Shown: positions 24,497 to 33,486, numbered from the stretch's first letter. The stretch is DNA of 64,000 nucleotides from Hymenobacter terrenus (GCF_000972495.1 NZ_LATM01000002.1:62001-126000); one strand, 5' to 3'. The notes: generated by a model not told the origin, from the sequence alone. Made by a program: numbers and translations.

Positions 24497-25090
24497 ATGG
24501 GAAACCTGATTTACTACGAGCGCAACCTGCCGCATCGCCTGCCGGCAGGGGCGGCTATTTTCCTCACGTTTCGATTAGCCGGCTCCCTGCCGGGCCATGT
24601 ATTGACGCGTTTGCAGATGCAATTCAGCGTCAAAGAGACCGAAAACGCCGAAAGCGGTTATGCTCAGCAACGTCGCTATTTCGGCCGTTTCGATGAGCTG
24701 CTGGACGGGGCTGCCCACGGCCCGACGTGGCTCCAACAGCCGTTGGTGGCGGAACTGGTAGGCGCATCCCTGCGCTACTTTCACGCTAGCGCCTACCAAC
24801 TGGTGTGTTACTGCCTCATGCCTAACCACGTCCACGCGGTAGTTTTGTTGCTTGAGGAAGCCGCGCCCTTGGCCGAAACTTTGCAACGTCTGAAGGGCTA
24901 CACGGCCTTGCAAGCCAATAAACTGCTCGCTCGCACCGGGCAATTCTGGCAGCGTGAAACCTACGACCACATCATCCGCAGCGCGGAAGAGATGACACGC
25001 ATCATCGCCTACGTAGTAAATAATCCAGTGAAAGCAGGCCTGGTAGAAAGTTGGGAAGAATGGCCGTACACTTATTGGCCGGAGGTGTAG
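24497..25090 (+). CDS. REP-associated tyrosine transposase (RAYT, Y1-type HUH)
   Basis: The protein has 197 residues from MGNLIYYERN. The N-terminal beta strand is FLTFRLAGSLPG, the metal-binding HUH motif is MPNHVHAVVLL, and the catalytic Tyr lies in YVVNNPVKAGLV. LQRLKGYTALQANKLL is the usual helix of the family. RAYTs bind and cut REP palindromes as single strands and are thought to spread them. The gene is bracketed by perfect REP pairs on both sides (24394-24478 and 25096-25191), a textbook RAYT locus. A start five codons earlier (24482) is also possible. Confidence 0.93.
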   Translation: MGNLIYYERNLPHRLPAGAAIFLTFRLAGSLPGHVLTRLQMQFSVKETENAESGYAQQRRYFGRFDELLDGAAHGPTWLQQPLVAELVGASLRYFHASAYQLVCYCLMPNHVHAVVLLLEEAAPLAETLQRLKGYTALQANKLLARTGQFWQRETYDHIIRSAEEMTRIIAYVVNNPVKAGLVESWEEWPYTYWPEV

Positions 25091-25095
25091 CTCGC

Positions 25096-25191
25096 AGTAG
25101 CGCGAACTTTGTAGTTCGCGTGCCAGCACGACCATCCCCGCGCCGTTCGCCCAAATCGTTCTGCCACGCGAACTACAAAGTTCGCGCTACT
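25096..25191. repeat. REP inverted pair (BIME-like), right of the transposase gene
   Basis: Arms 25096-25121 and 25166-25191 are perfect 26-bp inverted copies, identical to those at 24394-24478. The spacer is 44 bp. The element begins 5 nt after the transposase stop. Confidence 0.9.
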
Positions 25192-25320
25192 TTGCGCGGC
25201 AGCTTGGCTACCACGGTTGCGTAGTATGCCGGAGGTAGCGCTCCTATTGTGCGGGGCCGGGCTTGGAGGGCTGCGATGGTCATTCAGAGAGTTATATAAT
25301 ATGCATGGCGCCAAAATTAT

Positions 25321-26118
25321 TTACCTTGTTCTGCTTGCCATTCTTCTTTCGAAATACCATATCAAATTCAAGTTGTGAGGTAAAAATAAGTTTCTAATTT
25401 CTGGGGTAGGGAACATATCATTCAAGCAGATGCACCAATTGTCTGTGCCTACAGTAAGCCTCAATATAGTATATGAGGAAATTTGATTGATAGAGTAGGA
25501 GTAGCAATTCACTTTTTCCTTGACTTCATTACCTGACGCATCATAACTAATTAAGTCTTCGATACTGCCTCTTGAGAAGTGGAAAATCGGCCAAATTTCT
25601 TTTAAAGAACCATAACGAGCATATTTCCTGATTTCATCGAACAATCCACTTCTAGCCATTTGCGCATCATGTAGACATATAAGCTCTACGCCTATCTTGC
25701 CTAAAAACCGTCCCAACTCGTTCAGAACTCTGGGGGTCAGCACATACTTGAATCTGCCTTTATAATCAGAGATTGTTTTATCATCAGGAATAAAAATTGC
25801 TGTTGAGAAGTCTTCCTGGGATTCAAAACTGATATTATCGTTAGCCGCGTGGCTATCTGGAAATCTTCCCTTGTTCTTGGTCGGCTTTGCGAAGTCTATT
25901 TTAGGCAGTTTGTGATGCTTTGACTTTATGCCAAGTATTGTTCTCCAAAAGCCTATAGGAGTCTTGCTCAATACATAGTTCTCAACATGGCTGAAGTGCT
26001 TTTGGCAACTGTCACACACTTCTTTGCGCAGAATTAAATCATTATTGCCGAGTGATTCAGGTATTATATGCTCAATCGTATTGAACTGGTTACTTAGGTT
26101 ACAAAAGAGACAGAGCAT
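25321..26118 (-). CDS. HNH endonuclease-like protein, AT-rich
   Basis: The protein has 265 residues from MLCLFCNLS. It has a CxxC pair at the start (LCLFCNLS), then EHIIPESLG, then a second pair in EVCDSCQKHF. This fits the HNH_5-type zinc-bound HNH fold (histidine in EHI). The rest has no recognised domain but includes DDKTISDYKGRFKYVLTPRVL. Base composition is clearly more AT-rich than all flanking genes, pointing to recent transfer. It lies on the same strand as the regulator gene at 26209, about 90 nt downstream of it. The role could be in a defence or mobile module; no second nuclease or methyltransferase is visible. Confidence 0.8.
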   Translation of the reverse strand: MLCLFCNLSNQFNTIEHIIPESLGNNDLILRKEVCDSCQKHFSHVENYVLSKTPIGFWRTILGIKSKHHKLPKIDFAKPTKNKGRFPDSHAANDNISFESQEDFSTAIFIPDDKTISDYKGRFKYVLTPRVLNELGRFLGKIGVELICLHDAQMARSGLFDEIRKYARYGSLKEIWPIFHFSRGSIEDLISYDASGNEVKEKVNCYSYSINQISSYTILRLTVGTDNWCICLNDMFPTPEIRNLFLPHNLNLIWYFERRMASRTR

Positions 26119-26208
26119 ACTTGTGGGAGTTAGTTTAAAATTTTTACGAAGCTGTATCCAGCACCTCATCTCCATCGTCGGCCATCGTCTTCGCCAGCTT
26201 CTCAATAT

Positions 26209-26787
26209 CTAAACTCCGTGCCGAGGCGTCGAAAACAGCAGCGCATCCAGCGCGGCAGCCTCCGTTTCGTAGGCTTCGGCTTGGAGGCGGAGCAGGTGGT
26301 AGCGGGCGGCGTGGCTGGGCTTGAACCGGCGGGCCAAGGTTTGCACCCAGCGACTGATGGCGGCGTTCATATCCTCGTCTTCCGGGCTGGCGGGGGCAGC
26401 TAGGTCGGCCACCACCGCCGGCATGACCTGCTGCCAGCGGCTGGCGTACACCGCCCGGGCCGTGAGTTTGCCAAGCTCGAAGCGCAGCACAGTGGCTTTG
26501 GCCCGGCAGTAGTTGCGGCGCGCTGCCAGCGGTGCGGCCTCCGGTGCGGGGGCCGTGGCGGGCAGCGGCTCGTCATCGGGAGGGAGGATCGGCGTGGCGG
26601 GCAAGTGCCGGGTCAGGGGCCACAGCCGATGACGCAAAGTGAAGCTGAGGTCGCGGCGGCCGGCCTCAATGTGGCCAATAATGGCCTTGCCCACATCCAG
26701 AAACAGGGACAGCTCGTGCTGCTTAAGCCCGAAATAGCGGCGCACGGCCCCAATGGGGGTATCGGTGGAAATAAATCGGCGAGCCAT
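26209..26787 (-). CDS. Helix-turn-helix (XRE-like) regulator, 192 aa
   Basis: The N-terminal 55 residues look like an XRE fold: IGAVRRYFGLKQHELSLFLD, then VGKAIIGHIEAGRRDLSF, with a helix-turn-helix Gln and Glu pattern. The rest is Ala-rich and helical (YRHL-like RYHLLRLQAEAYETEAAALDALL), probably for oligomerisation. The start at 26787 (MARRF) is favoured over 26793. A 78-bp palindrome ends 16 nt upstream, an obvious operator candidate for autoregulation. GC-rich coding sequence contrasts with the AT-rich HNH gene downstream. A second frame continues beyond its stop (26144-26238), so the C-terminus may be frameshifted. Confidence 0.7.
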   Translation of the reverse strand: MARRFISTDTPIGAVRRYFGLKQHELSLFLDVGKAIIGHIEAGRRDLSFTLRHRLWPLTRHLPATPILPPDDEPLPATAPAPEAAPLAARRNYCRAKATVLRFELGKLTARAVYASRWQQVMPAVVADLAAPASPEDEDMNAAISRWVQTLARRFKPSHAARYHLLRLQAEAYETEAAALDALLFSTPRHGV

Positions 26788-26802
26788 AAGCAAGACAAAA
26801 TG

Positions 26803-26880
26803 AGGTAGACATTTTCAACAGAATTGAAAATAAGTATACAATATAGTATATATTTTTAATTTTGCTGAAAATGTCTACCT
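26803..26880. promoter_or_regulatory. 78-bp palindrome at the regulator promoter
   Basis: AGGTAGACATTTTCA at 26803-26817 is inverted perfectly as TGAAAATGTCTACCT at 26866-26880, and the pairing extends inward to about 30 bp with three mismatches. The centre is very AT-rich. Its position just before the regulator start suggests an operator; terminal repeats of a small mobile element are the alternative. Confidence 0.7.
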
Positions 26881-27730
26881 GCATAAGCCGAGTTGAGCCG
26901 GCTGGCTGGACCCCAGCTGGTTGGGACAGCGGTTCCAAGAGCCTGGCACGGGGCACGGTTTAGCTGTGCCAGGGCGTGGCGTCTTCTCCAATAGGGCTGC
27001 TGGACTGAATTCCGACTGCTAGGCCGGTCAGGCCTCGAAATCGCGGTGGTCGGGAGAGTGCGTGCAGGTTCCAATAGACTTTCCCATAGTTCTGCCCCTG
27101 GCGCGAGTTTAGCGCAGCGTAACTCGTGCCCTGCTTTCGGGCGAAGCTGTGCCTCGAATGGAATAGTTGCTATAAAAACTGCTTGCCCGACGCCGCCCTT
27201 TAGTCCGCGAGTTCGCCGGACCAGCTGACGCGCGGACTAAAAGTTCACGCTACGGTACACCCATTCCGAAACCGCTCTAGTAGTCTTGTTCACGCTATTG
27301 TGAATATGAATTTGCTCTTATTACTACTCTTTGGAAAAATATTTAGACAGAGTTTAGCCTATAAATTATCTGCTAGCATGCTCCTTGACTTGAGGATTAC
27401 GAGGGAATAAGTAAAAATCAATCTTATATTTCTGAAAGTCGATTAAAATAAAGAGATAGAATTTATTTTCTTGATTCAGTTAGGGTATAATTTTTCATTA
27501 ATAAATAATGAAACCGACAATTTAATAATTAGCCATGGAAATGGTTGAAATTATTTTTTATAAATAATTTACCCTTGTTGTCAATGGGTTGACATAATTA
27601 TTGCCGAGTGCCATAGATTTTCCTAATCAGGCAAAACAACCTTTCGCAATACCCGGCCGAGTATGGTTCTGTATCTCTAATTAAGTCGTCCTGATAATTG
27701 GGCGGCTATCTAAAACCCCTTTCCTTTTTT
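26881..27730. other. 850-bp region without a recognised gene
   Basis: The left half (to about 27290) is GC-rich and holds a CGCGAGTT...AACTCGTG hairpin near 27102-27130 and a degenerate REP element at 27199-27253 (TTTAGTCCGCG inverted as CGCGGACTAAA). The right half is strongly AT-rich with many short hairpins and no long frame; it probably carries the promoter of the secreted propeller protein at 27731. Confidence 0.6.
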
Positions 27731-29506
27731 ATGAAAGCTTACACACTAAAATCCTGCTTGCGCTCTACTCGCAAGGGGAAACGCACCCTCGCTCTACTAG
27801 TGGCCTTGCCGCTAGCGCCGCTGGCGGTGCAAGCCCAGGCTCCGGCTTGGCAAAAGGCTGTTTCGGTGGCCGTTAACAACAATTTTTACGCTGGTACTGA
27901 GGGCGTGACCGCCACGGCGGCTGATGCCAGCGGCAACGTGTACCTGGTGGGTAGTTTCAGCGGTACGGCCACTTTCGGCAATATCACCGTGACCAGCACC
28001 AGCAGCACCGGCAACTCATTCGTGGCTAAATGGAGCCCCGCCAACGGCTTCCTGTGGGCTAAGAGCATCAGCGGCGCATCGGCCAATGCGGTGGCTGTGA
28101 GCGGGGCCAGCGTGTATGTGGCGGGTACTTTCTTCGGCACGACCGAGTTTGGCACCACGCGCCTGGCCAGCTTGGGCATCAGCGATGCATTCGTGTTCAA
28201 GCTGACGGACGCCGGTAGCAGCGCGAGCTTTGCCTGGGCCCAGCGGGCCGGTGGCAGCAGCATCGACAATGCCACCGCAGTAGCGGTGAACGGAACGAAT
28301 GTGTACGTGACGGGCGGATTTTCAAGCATTGCCGCTGACTTCGGCAGCACCACGCTGGCTAACAGTGGCCCCAACAGCAACCGCAACTTGCTCAATGATG
28401 TATTTATCGCCAAGCTGACGGATGCGGGCACCAGCGCGAGTTTCGCCTGGGCCCAGCGCGCCGGCGGCACCGGCCCCGATACCCCCGCCGCCCTGGCGGT
28501 GAACGGAACGAGCATTTACGTGGCTGGTCAGTTCAACGGGAATGAGGCCGGCTTCGGCGGCACTATTCTGGCCAGCGCCAACACCAACAACGACGTGTTC
28601 GTGGCCAAGCTGACGGACGCTGGGGCCAGCGGCAGCTTCGCCTGGGCCCAGCGGGCTGGCGGCACGGGGTACGACGCCGCTAAGGCGTTGGCCGTGAGCG
28701 GTACGAACGTCTACATCGCCGGCGAAATTGCGAGCCCGACTGCTGCCTTTGGGGGCACTTCCCTGATCAGCACCGGCAGCTCGAATGCATTTGTGGCCAA
28801 GCTCACCGATGTGGGCGCGAGCGGCAACTTCACCTGGGCGCAGCGCGCGGGCGGTGCGGGCGCTAACGTAGCCCGTGCGCTGGCCGTGCGGGGTGCCGAC
28901 GTGTACGTGGCCGGGGCTTTCTCCGGCAGCGCGGCGGACTTCGGCCGTACCAAACTGGCGAGCTTCGGCGGTAACACGTCCATCTTCGGTGGTGACGATG
29001 TGTTCGTGGCCAAGCTAACGGATGCGGGCGCGAGCGGCAGCTTCGCCTGGGCCCAGCGTGCTGGTGATGCCGGTGCCGACGCGGCCGAGGCCTTGACTTT
29101 GAGCGGGGGTACTGTATATGTAACAGGCAGCTTTGCCGGTTCTAAAATTGCCTTCGGCAGCACCGTTCTGACCAAAACCAGTGCCTCCTCCACCGATGGG
29201 TCGGGCTTTTTGGCGGCGCTCACCGACGTAGCGTCTACTCAGGCTACCACCGCGCTGCTGGTGGACGTGGCCCCGCACCCGAATCCGGCGCAGGGTGCTA
29301 CCGCAGTGACGCTGCCAGCCGGCTCGCAAGCCAGACTCGTTCTGACCAATGCAATGGGCCGGGTGGTTCGTGTCCAGAACGTAAAGTTGTCGGCCACTGA
29401 GCCCACGACGGCACAATTATCCCTGGCGGGTTTGGTATCGGGCCCCTATCAATTGCGCGTGCAGGCCAATGGGGAATCTGGGACGCATATGCTTGCCATA
29501 GACTAA
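27731..29506 (+). CDS. Secreted repeat (beta-propeller-like) protein with T9SS sorting domain
   Basis: The protein has 591 residues from MKAYTLKS. After a signal peptide (ending near VQAQ) come six or seven repeats of about 70 residues, each with DVFVAKLTDAGASGSFAWAQ or a close variant followed by RAGG and a VYVAGxF strand. They resemble SBBP/WD-like propeller blades found in secreted Bacteroidota proteins. The last 80 residues (VDVAPHPNPAQGATAVTLP and a VYxLRVQA-like end) form a type A T9SS sorting domain, so the protein is exported through the outer membrane by the type IX system. Function is unknown: binding or surface attachment is an inference. Near-identical repeats could recombine. Confidence 0.85.
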   Translation: MKAYTLKSCLRSTRKGKRTLALLVALPLAPLAVQAQAPAWQKAVSVAVNNNFYAGTEGVTATAADASGNVYLVGSFSGTATFGNITVTSTSSTGNSFVAKWSPANGFLWAKSISGASANAVAVSGASVYVAGTFFGTTEFGTTRLASLGISDAFVFKLTDAGSSASFAWAQRAGGSSIDNATAVAVNGTNVYVTGGFSSIAADFGSTTLANSGPNSNRNLLNDVFIAKLTDAGTSASFAWAQRAGGTGPDTPAALAVNGTSIYVAGQFNGNEAGFGGTILASANTNNDVFVAKLTDAGASGSFAWAQRAGGTGYDAAKALAVSGTNVYIAGEIASPTAAFGGTSLISTGSSNAFVAKLTDVGASGNFTWAQRAGGAGANVARALAVRGADVYVAGAFSGSAADFGRTKLASFGGNTSIFGGDDVFVAKLTDAGASGSFAWAQRAGDAGADAAEALTLSGGTVYVTGSFAGSKIAFGSTVLTKTSASSTDGSGFLAALTDVASTQATTALLVDVAPHPNPAQGATAVTLPAGSQARLVLTNAMGRVVRVQNVKLSATEPTTAQLSLAGLVSGPYQLRVQANGESGTHMLAID

Positions 29507-29816
29507 CCCACAGGTAAGTCTCCAGCCAATGGCCAGTGGCGGCGGTAAAAATGCTCAGGTGTTGCCCCTGGGTGTTTTTAGCGCCACCACTGGCCGTTTT
29601 TTTTCATTTCTCTGGGTTGGTAAGGTAGAATTCCAATGCTGTCTGATGGTCTTTCGGGGTGCAATTCTGAAACAGCCGTGAGTCTTGGGGCTGTGGAGCA
29701 TTATGTGGTCGTTGACGGGCTTATATTTGGTATAAGTACTGTTTGAGACGTAACGATTTAGGTAAAAAGTATAACGGCTCATGCGGGCGACAAATCCATT
29801 TACCCACAGAAAAGCT
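29507..29816. other. Intergenic region between the two T9SS cargo genes
   Basis: Most of it is the terminator of the propeller gene (29531-29604). A TATATTTG at 29722-29729 matches the -7 consensus and could serve the PA14 protein gene, without a good -33 partner. No other gene is seen. Confidence 0.6.
29531..29604 (+). terminator. Long intrinsic terminator after the propeller gene
   Basis: GGCCAGTGGCGGCG...TAAAAA pairs with TTTTTAGCGCCACCACTGGCC, followed by TTTTTTTTC. The stem is long with a short loop and a clear T-tract. Confidence 0.8.
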
Positions 29817-32630
29817 ATGAACACAAGAACCCAATTGAGTAAGCTCCTTGCCCCAGCGGTTATTGCCCTGGCCGGTTTGATGGGAGGGCCGCCGGCGCAC
29901 GCCAGTAACAGCTTCGGCGCGAAGGCAGCCGCCACAATAAAGGCCAAATCGCCGCTGAGAACTACGGCTACGTCCGCGGTGACGGCGGCGGGCGATGGCA
30001 AGATTATCCGCGAGTACTGGGCAGGCTTGCCAGGCACGGCCGTCAGCGTGCTGACGAACAGCGCCAGCTACCCCAATGCTCCAACCTCGACCGGCGTCCT
30101 GACGAATTTCGACGCTCCCCGGGATGTGGCCGACAACTACGGGCAGCGGCTGCGGGGCTACTTAAAAGCCCCCGCCACCGGAACCTACCAATTCTGGATT
30201 GCCAGCGACGATGGCAGCGAGCTGTGGCTGAGTACCAACGGGACTAGGGCGGGCAGGGTAAAAATTGCTTCCGTCAATGGATGGACCAATCCCCTGGAAT
30301 GGAACAAATACGGGTCGCAGGCCTCAACTGGCATCAGCCTGGAAGCAGGCAAATGGTATTACATCGAAGCACTGCACAAGGAAAATGACGGGGGCGACAA
30401 CCTTTCGGTGGCCTGGCAAGTGCCGGGTGGTAGCCGCGAGGTGATTCCCGGCAGCGCTCTTTCGTCGGTACTGCCCGCTTCGGTTTCGGCACCGGGCACC
30501 TTTGCGCAGACCGCGCCCACCTCGGCCGCAACGGGCGTTTCGCTGACGCCCGCGTTCACCTGGGGCGCGGCGGCCAATGCCAGCAGCTACGCCCTGGTTG
30601 TTTCGACCAGCAGCAGCTACGCCAACCCCGTTATCAATGTGAGTAACCTGACCACGGCCAGCTATTCGCCTGCCGTGGCCCTGGCCGCCAACACTACTTA
30701 CTACTGGAAAGTGACGGCCACCAACGCTGGAGGCTCAACGGTGGCTACCAACGCCGGGCTGTCGTTTAGCACGGCGGGGGCCGCGACGACCGGAACCACG
30801 TACTATGTATCTCCTTCCGGCTCCGACGCGCCGGGACGAGGGACGTCGGACAACCCGTACCAAACGCTGGCGTATGCCGCGACCCGCGTACCGGCGGGGC
30901 AGAACAACACCATCTACCTCAATCCCGGAACGTACCGGGAAACGGTCGCGACCGTCCTGCCGCTGGGGGTCAACATTCAGGGGGCGGGCGAGGCCAGCAC
31001 CTTCATCACATCGGCCGGCGCCATTCCGGCTCCCGGCGTTAACCAGACCGCCAGCGACTGGAAGCTCCGGCACGATGGCAGCCTGATTCAATTGGTTTCG
31101 CCGATTTACTCGGGCAGCAGCCCGGCCTACGGGGCCCCCGCCGACATGATTGCCGCCGCCAACGGTAACCAGACGCTGAGTGGATTCACCCTCGATGGCA
31201 ACAACAAAACCATCAAGGCAGGCGTTTGGGTGCTCAACCGCAACAACGTGACGATGCACCACGTCACGTTCAAGAATTTCCAGCAGCGTGGCGCCGTCTT
31301 CACCCGCGGCGACATGTGGTGGCAGGTGCCGCTGCCCGAGGGCAAGTGGATGAAAAACACGACAATCTATAACTGTACGTTCACCAATTCCGGGGCCGAT
31401 ATCAGCGGCGAGAGCCTGGGCAACCTCTGCTTAGGCGGCCTCGATGGCGCGTCTATCTACAACATCACCGTGAATGAGAATCAGGGCTACGGCATCAAAT
31501 TCATCCACGTCGGCCACTTCCGCAACGTGAAGATTCACGACTGTTTTATCCGCGTGCCCGAGTATGACCCATCGTGGGGCGAGGACATTTCCATTGAGCT
31601 GTGGAATTTTAGCTACGGCAACGAAATCTATAACATCGATTGCAACACTTGGCTTTCGCTGGTGAATCACGTTGGCTTTAACGACTACCAACCCACCACG
31701 GCTCGCCCGAGCAACTTGAAAGTGCGCAACGTGAGGATGGTGGACCTGGACGGCAGCAGCGGCAAAGAAGCGGTTGAGTCGGCGCTGAGCGGAGTGGAAA
31801 TTTCCGAGTGCTACTTCCAGGACAAAGGGTTCGGCATCGCCGTGTGGGGCGGCACCGCCTGGGGCGGCAGCGTGGCCAACCACGACGTGTTCATTCACAA
31901 CAACATCTTCGCCAACGTTGCCCGGACGCCCGCTTTCGGTTTTGGGAGCAGTGCCGCCGTGTTTGTGCCCGACGCCGCCTACAACCTCAAAATCTACAAC
32001 AACGTGTTTGACCGGCTGGGCAACGCCTTACAGCTAACCGCCGCCAACGGGGTCGATGTCAAGAACAACGCGTTCCTAAACACGGCCGGCGCCGATGTCG
32101 AGGGCGGTAGCAGCGTCACATTTGCCAATAACCTGAAGTATCACACCAATTCCGCGCAGGCCGGTTTCCGCACCGGGGGCACCGTGGCCGCCACCAACAT
32201 CCTCGGCAGCCCGGGCTTCACCAACACTGGTACCCGGTGGGGAACCTACTACCAGCCCGCCACGGCCAGTAGCCTAGTGGTCAACAAAGGCGTCGACGTA
32301 GGCACGCCCTTCGTAGGCCTGCCCGACATTGGACGCTGGGAGTTTACGGGCACCGCAAGCAGAGTAGCAGCCGTATCGCAGGCCGCCGAGGAGGAAGTAA
32401 CGGCCTATCCGAACCCGACCCAGGGCGTTGTTCACCTCGATTGGGCCCCGGCTCATCAGCCTACCCACATCACCGTCCAGAACGCCCATGGCACCATCGT
32501 GTTAGACCAATCGGTGGCCAACCCGAACAGCGCTGACATCAATCTGGAGCGCTTCGGCAGTGGCCTTTATTTCCTCCGCATTCAGGACGAAAGCGGGGCC
32601 TCCTCTAAAAAGGTAATCCTCGTGAAGTAA
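29817..32630 (+). CDS. Secreted PA14/Fn3/parallel beta-helix protein with T9SS sorting domain
   Basis: The protein has 937 residues from MNTRTQLSK. In order: signal peptide (ending near AHAS), a PA14 domain at about 60-190 (REYWAGLPGTAVSVL, YQFWIASDDGSELWLS, WQVPGG), a fibronectin type III-like module near 210-310 (FTWGAAANASSYALVVS), a DUF1565-like stretch (GTSDNPYQTLAYAATRV), a right-handed parallel beta-helix to about 850, and a C-terminal T9SS domain (VTAYPNPTQGVVHLDW). PA14 domains often bind carbohydrate, and the helix resembles polysaccharide lyases, so polysaccharide capture and cleavage is a reasonable inference. The start at 29817 gives a correct signal peptide; the 29781 start would add 12 residues. 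Confidence 0.87.
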   Translation: MNTRTQLSKLLAPAVIALAGLMGGPPAHASNSFGAKAAATIKAKSPLRTTATSAVTAAGDGKIIREYWAGLPGTAVSVLTNSASYPNAPTSTGVLTNFDAPRDVADNYGQRLRGYLKAPATGTYQFWIASDDGSELWLSTNGTRAGRVKIASVNGWTNPLEWNKYGSQASTGISLEAGKWYYIEALHKENDGGDNLSVAWQVPGGSREVIPGSALSSVLPASVSAPGTFAQTAPTSAATGVSLTPAFTWGAAANASSYALVVSTSSSYANPVINVSNLTTASYSPAVALAANTTYYWKVTATNAGGSTVATNAGLSFSTAGAATTGTTYYVSPSGSDAPGRGTSDNPYQTLAYAATRVPAGQNNTIYLNPGTYRETVATVLPLGVNIQGAGEASTFITSAGAIPAPGVNQTASDWKLRHDGSLIQLVSPIYSGSSPAYGAPADMIAAANGNQTLSGFTLDGNNKTIKAGVWVLNRNNVTMHHVTFKNFQQRGAVFTRGDMWWQVPLPEGKWMKNTTIYNCTFTNSGADISGESLGNLCLGGLDGASIYNITVNENQGYGIKFIHVGHFRNVKIHDCFIRVPEYDPSWGEDISIELWNFSYGNEIYNIDCNTWLSLVNHVGFNDYQPTTARPSNLKVRNVRMVDLDGSSGKEAVESALSGVEISECYFQDKGFGIAVWGGTAWGGSVANHDVFIHNNIFANVARTPAFGFGSSAAVFVPDAAYNLKIYNNVFDRLGNALQLTAANGVDVKNNAFLNTAGADVEGGSSVTFANNLKYHTNSAQAGFRTGGTVAATNILGSPGFTNTGTRWGTYYQPATASSLVVNKGVDVGTPFVGLPDIGRWEFTGTASRVAAVSQAAEEEVTAYPNPTQGVVHLDWAPAHQPTHITVQNAHGTIVLDQSVANPNSADINLERFGSGLYFLRIQDESGASSKKVILVK

Positions 32631-32662
32631 GATAGGATTCCAGAGGCCGCCTCGGATTCTTG

Positions 32663-32707
32663 AAAAGAACGGCCCGTCGTGCTCAGCGCGACGGGCCGTT
32701 CTTTTCA
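32663..32707. terminator. Bidirectional intrinsic terminator
   Basis: AAAAGAACGGCCCGTCG TGCTCAGCG CGACGGGCCGTTCTTTT is a perfect 17-bp stem with A- and T-tracts on both sides. It serves the PA14 gene on the plus strand and possibly the hypothetical gene on the minus strand. Confidence 0.88.
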
Positions 32708-32814
32708 GTAGGCTTAGTTGGTTGCGCTTTCGGAGTTGTAGTCCGAAAGAACGTTGCTCTTTTTTCTAACTTGGCCCTCCGCTTCTTCAATTCGAGCTTG
32801 AAGGTTCCAGCTAC

Positions 32815-33486
32815 TTATTGCTGTATAAATTCCTCCAGCCGCTGTCGGGTAATGGTCTGGTTATCCCAATAAAAAGGGTCCTTTTCCTCCGTGCGCGCCA
32901 GCGACGCATCCGATTGGTTGGCCAGCCAAGCCTCAAATTCCGGACGGCGGGCGAAAGAGCGCAATGGCTTCAATTCGTATTCCCACACTTCACCATAGCG
33001 GAAGTGGCCCTGGTAGTAGTCGAAGCCCATGCCGCAGTAGTCGCGGTGACTATAGCCCAGCGTCTGGCCCCGACTGAGGGTAATGGCTACTTTTTCGGCG
33101 AGGGCGGGGCCGTAGGCTGTGCGGTCACGGAGCTGCTGTTTTTTGTTGGCAACTTCCTGCTGCTTCTCGGCGCGGGCGGCGGCTGCCTGTTGGGTCTGGG
33201 TGGTACGCGCATAAGTGCCCCGACCAGTGGCTACTTCTAAGTCGATGGTGAGGCGAGCGCTACCGTCGGAGTAATGAACATCGAGGTAGTCGCCCACCAA
33301 GCGGTTAAAGGCACGGTCGTCGAAATCCCAGAAGAGAACCGATTGGCCATTGGCTTTCTCACCCGTGAGGGTAAATTGGGCTGAAGGGCCATTAACCGCG
33401 AAGCGGCCACGCACGCAGCCTGCCGTTTCCAGCCGTCGCCGCAGGTGCTCATTGATAAGGAGTTGAGTTTCTGAAAGGGCAGCCAT
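32815..33486 (-). CDS. Hypothetical protein, 223 aa
   Basis: No family recognised. The start MAALSETQLL is chosen over 33516, since the TACTTTTG promoter at 33540 would give a normal leader. A helical, Ala/Gln/Lys-rich stretch (about 105-130) separates a beta-rich N-terminal part (FAVNGPSAQFTLTGE, FWDFDDRAFNRLVGDYLDV) from a C-terminal aromatic part (GYSHRDYCGMGFDYYQGHF). No signal peptide, so probably cytoplasmic. It has GC-rich codon use like its neighbours. Confidence 0.7.
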   Translation of the reverse strand: MAALSETQLLINEHLRRRLETAGCVRGRFAVNGPSAQFTLTGEKANGQSVLFWDFDDRAFNRLVGDYLDVHYSDGSARLTIDLEVATGRGTYARTTQTQQAAAARAEKQQEVANKKQQLRDRTAYGPALAEKVAITLSRGQTLGYSHRDYCGMGFDYYQGHFRYGEVWEYELKPLRSFARRPEFEAWLANQSDASLARTEEKDPFYWDNQTITRQRLEEFIQQ

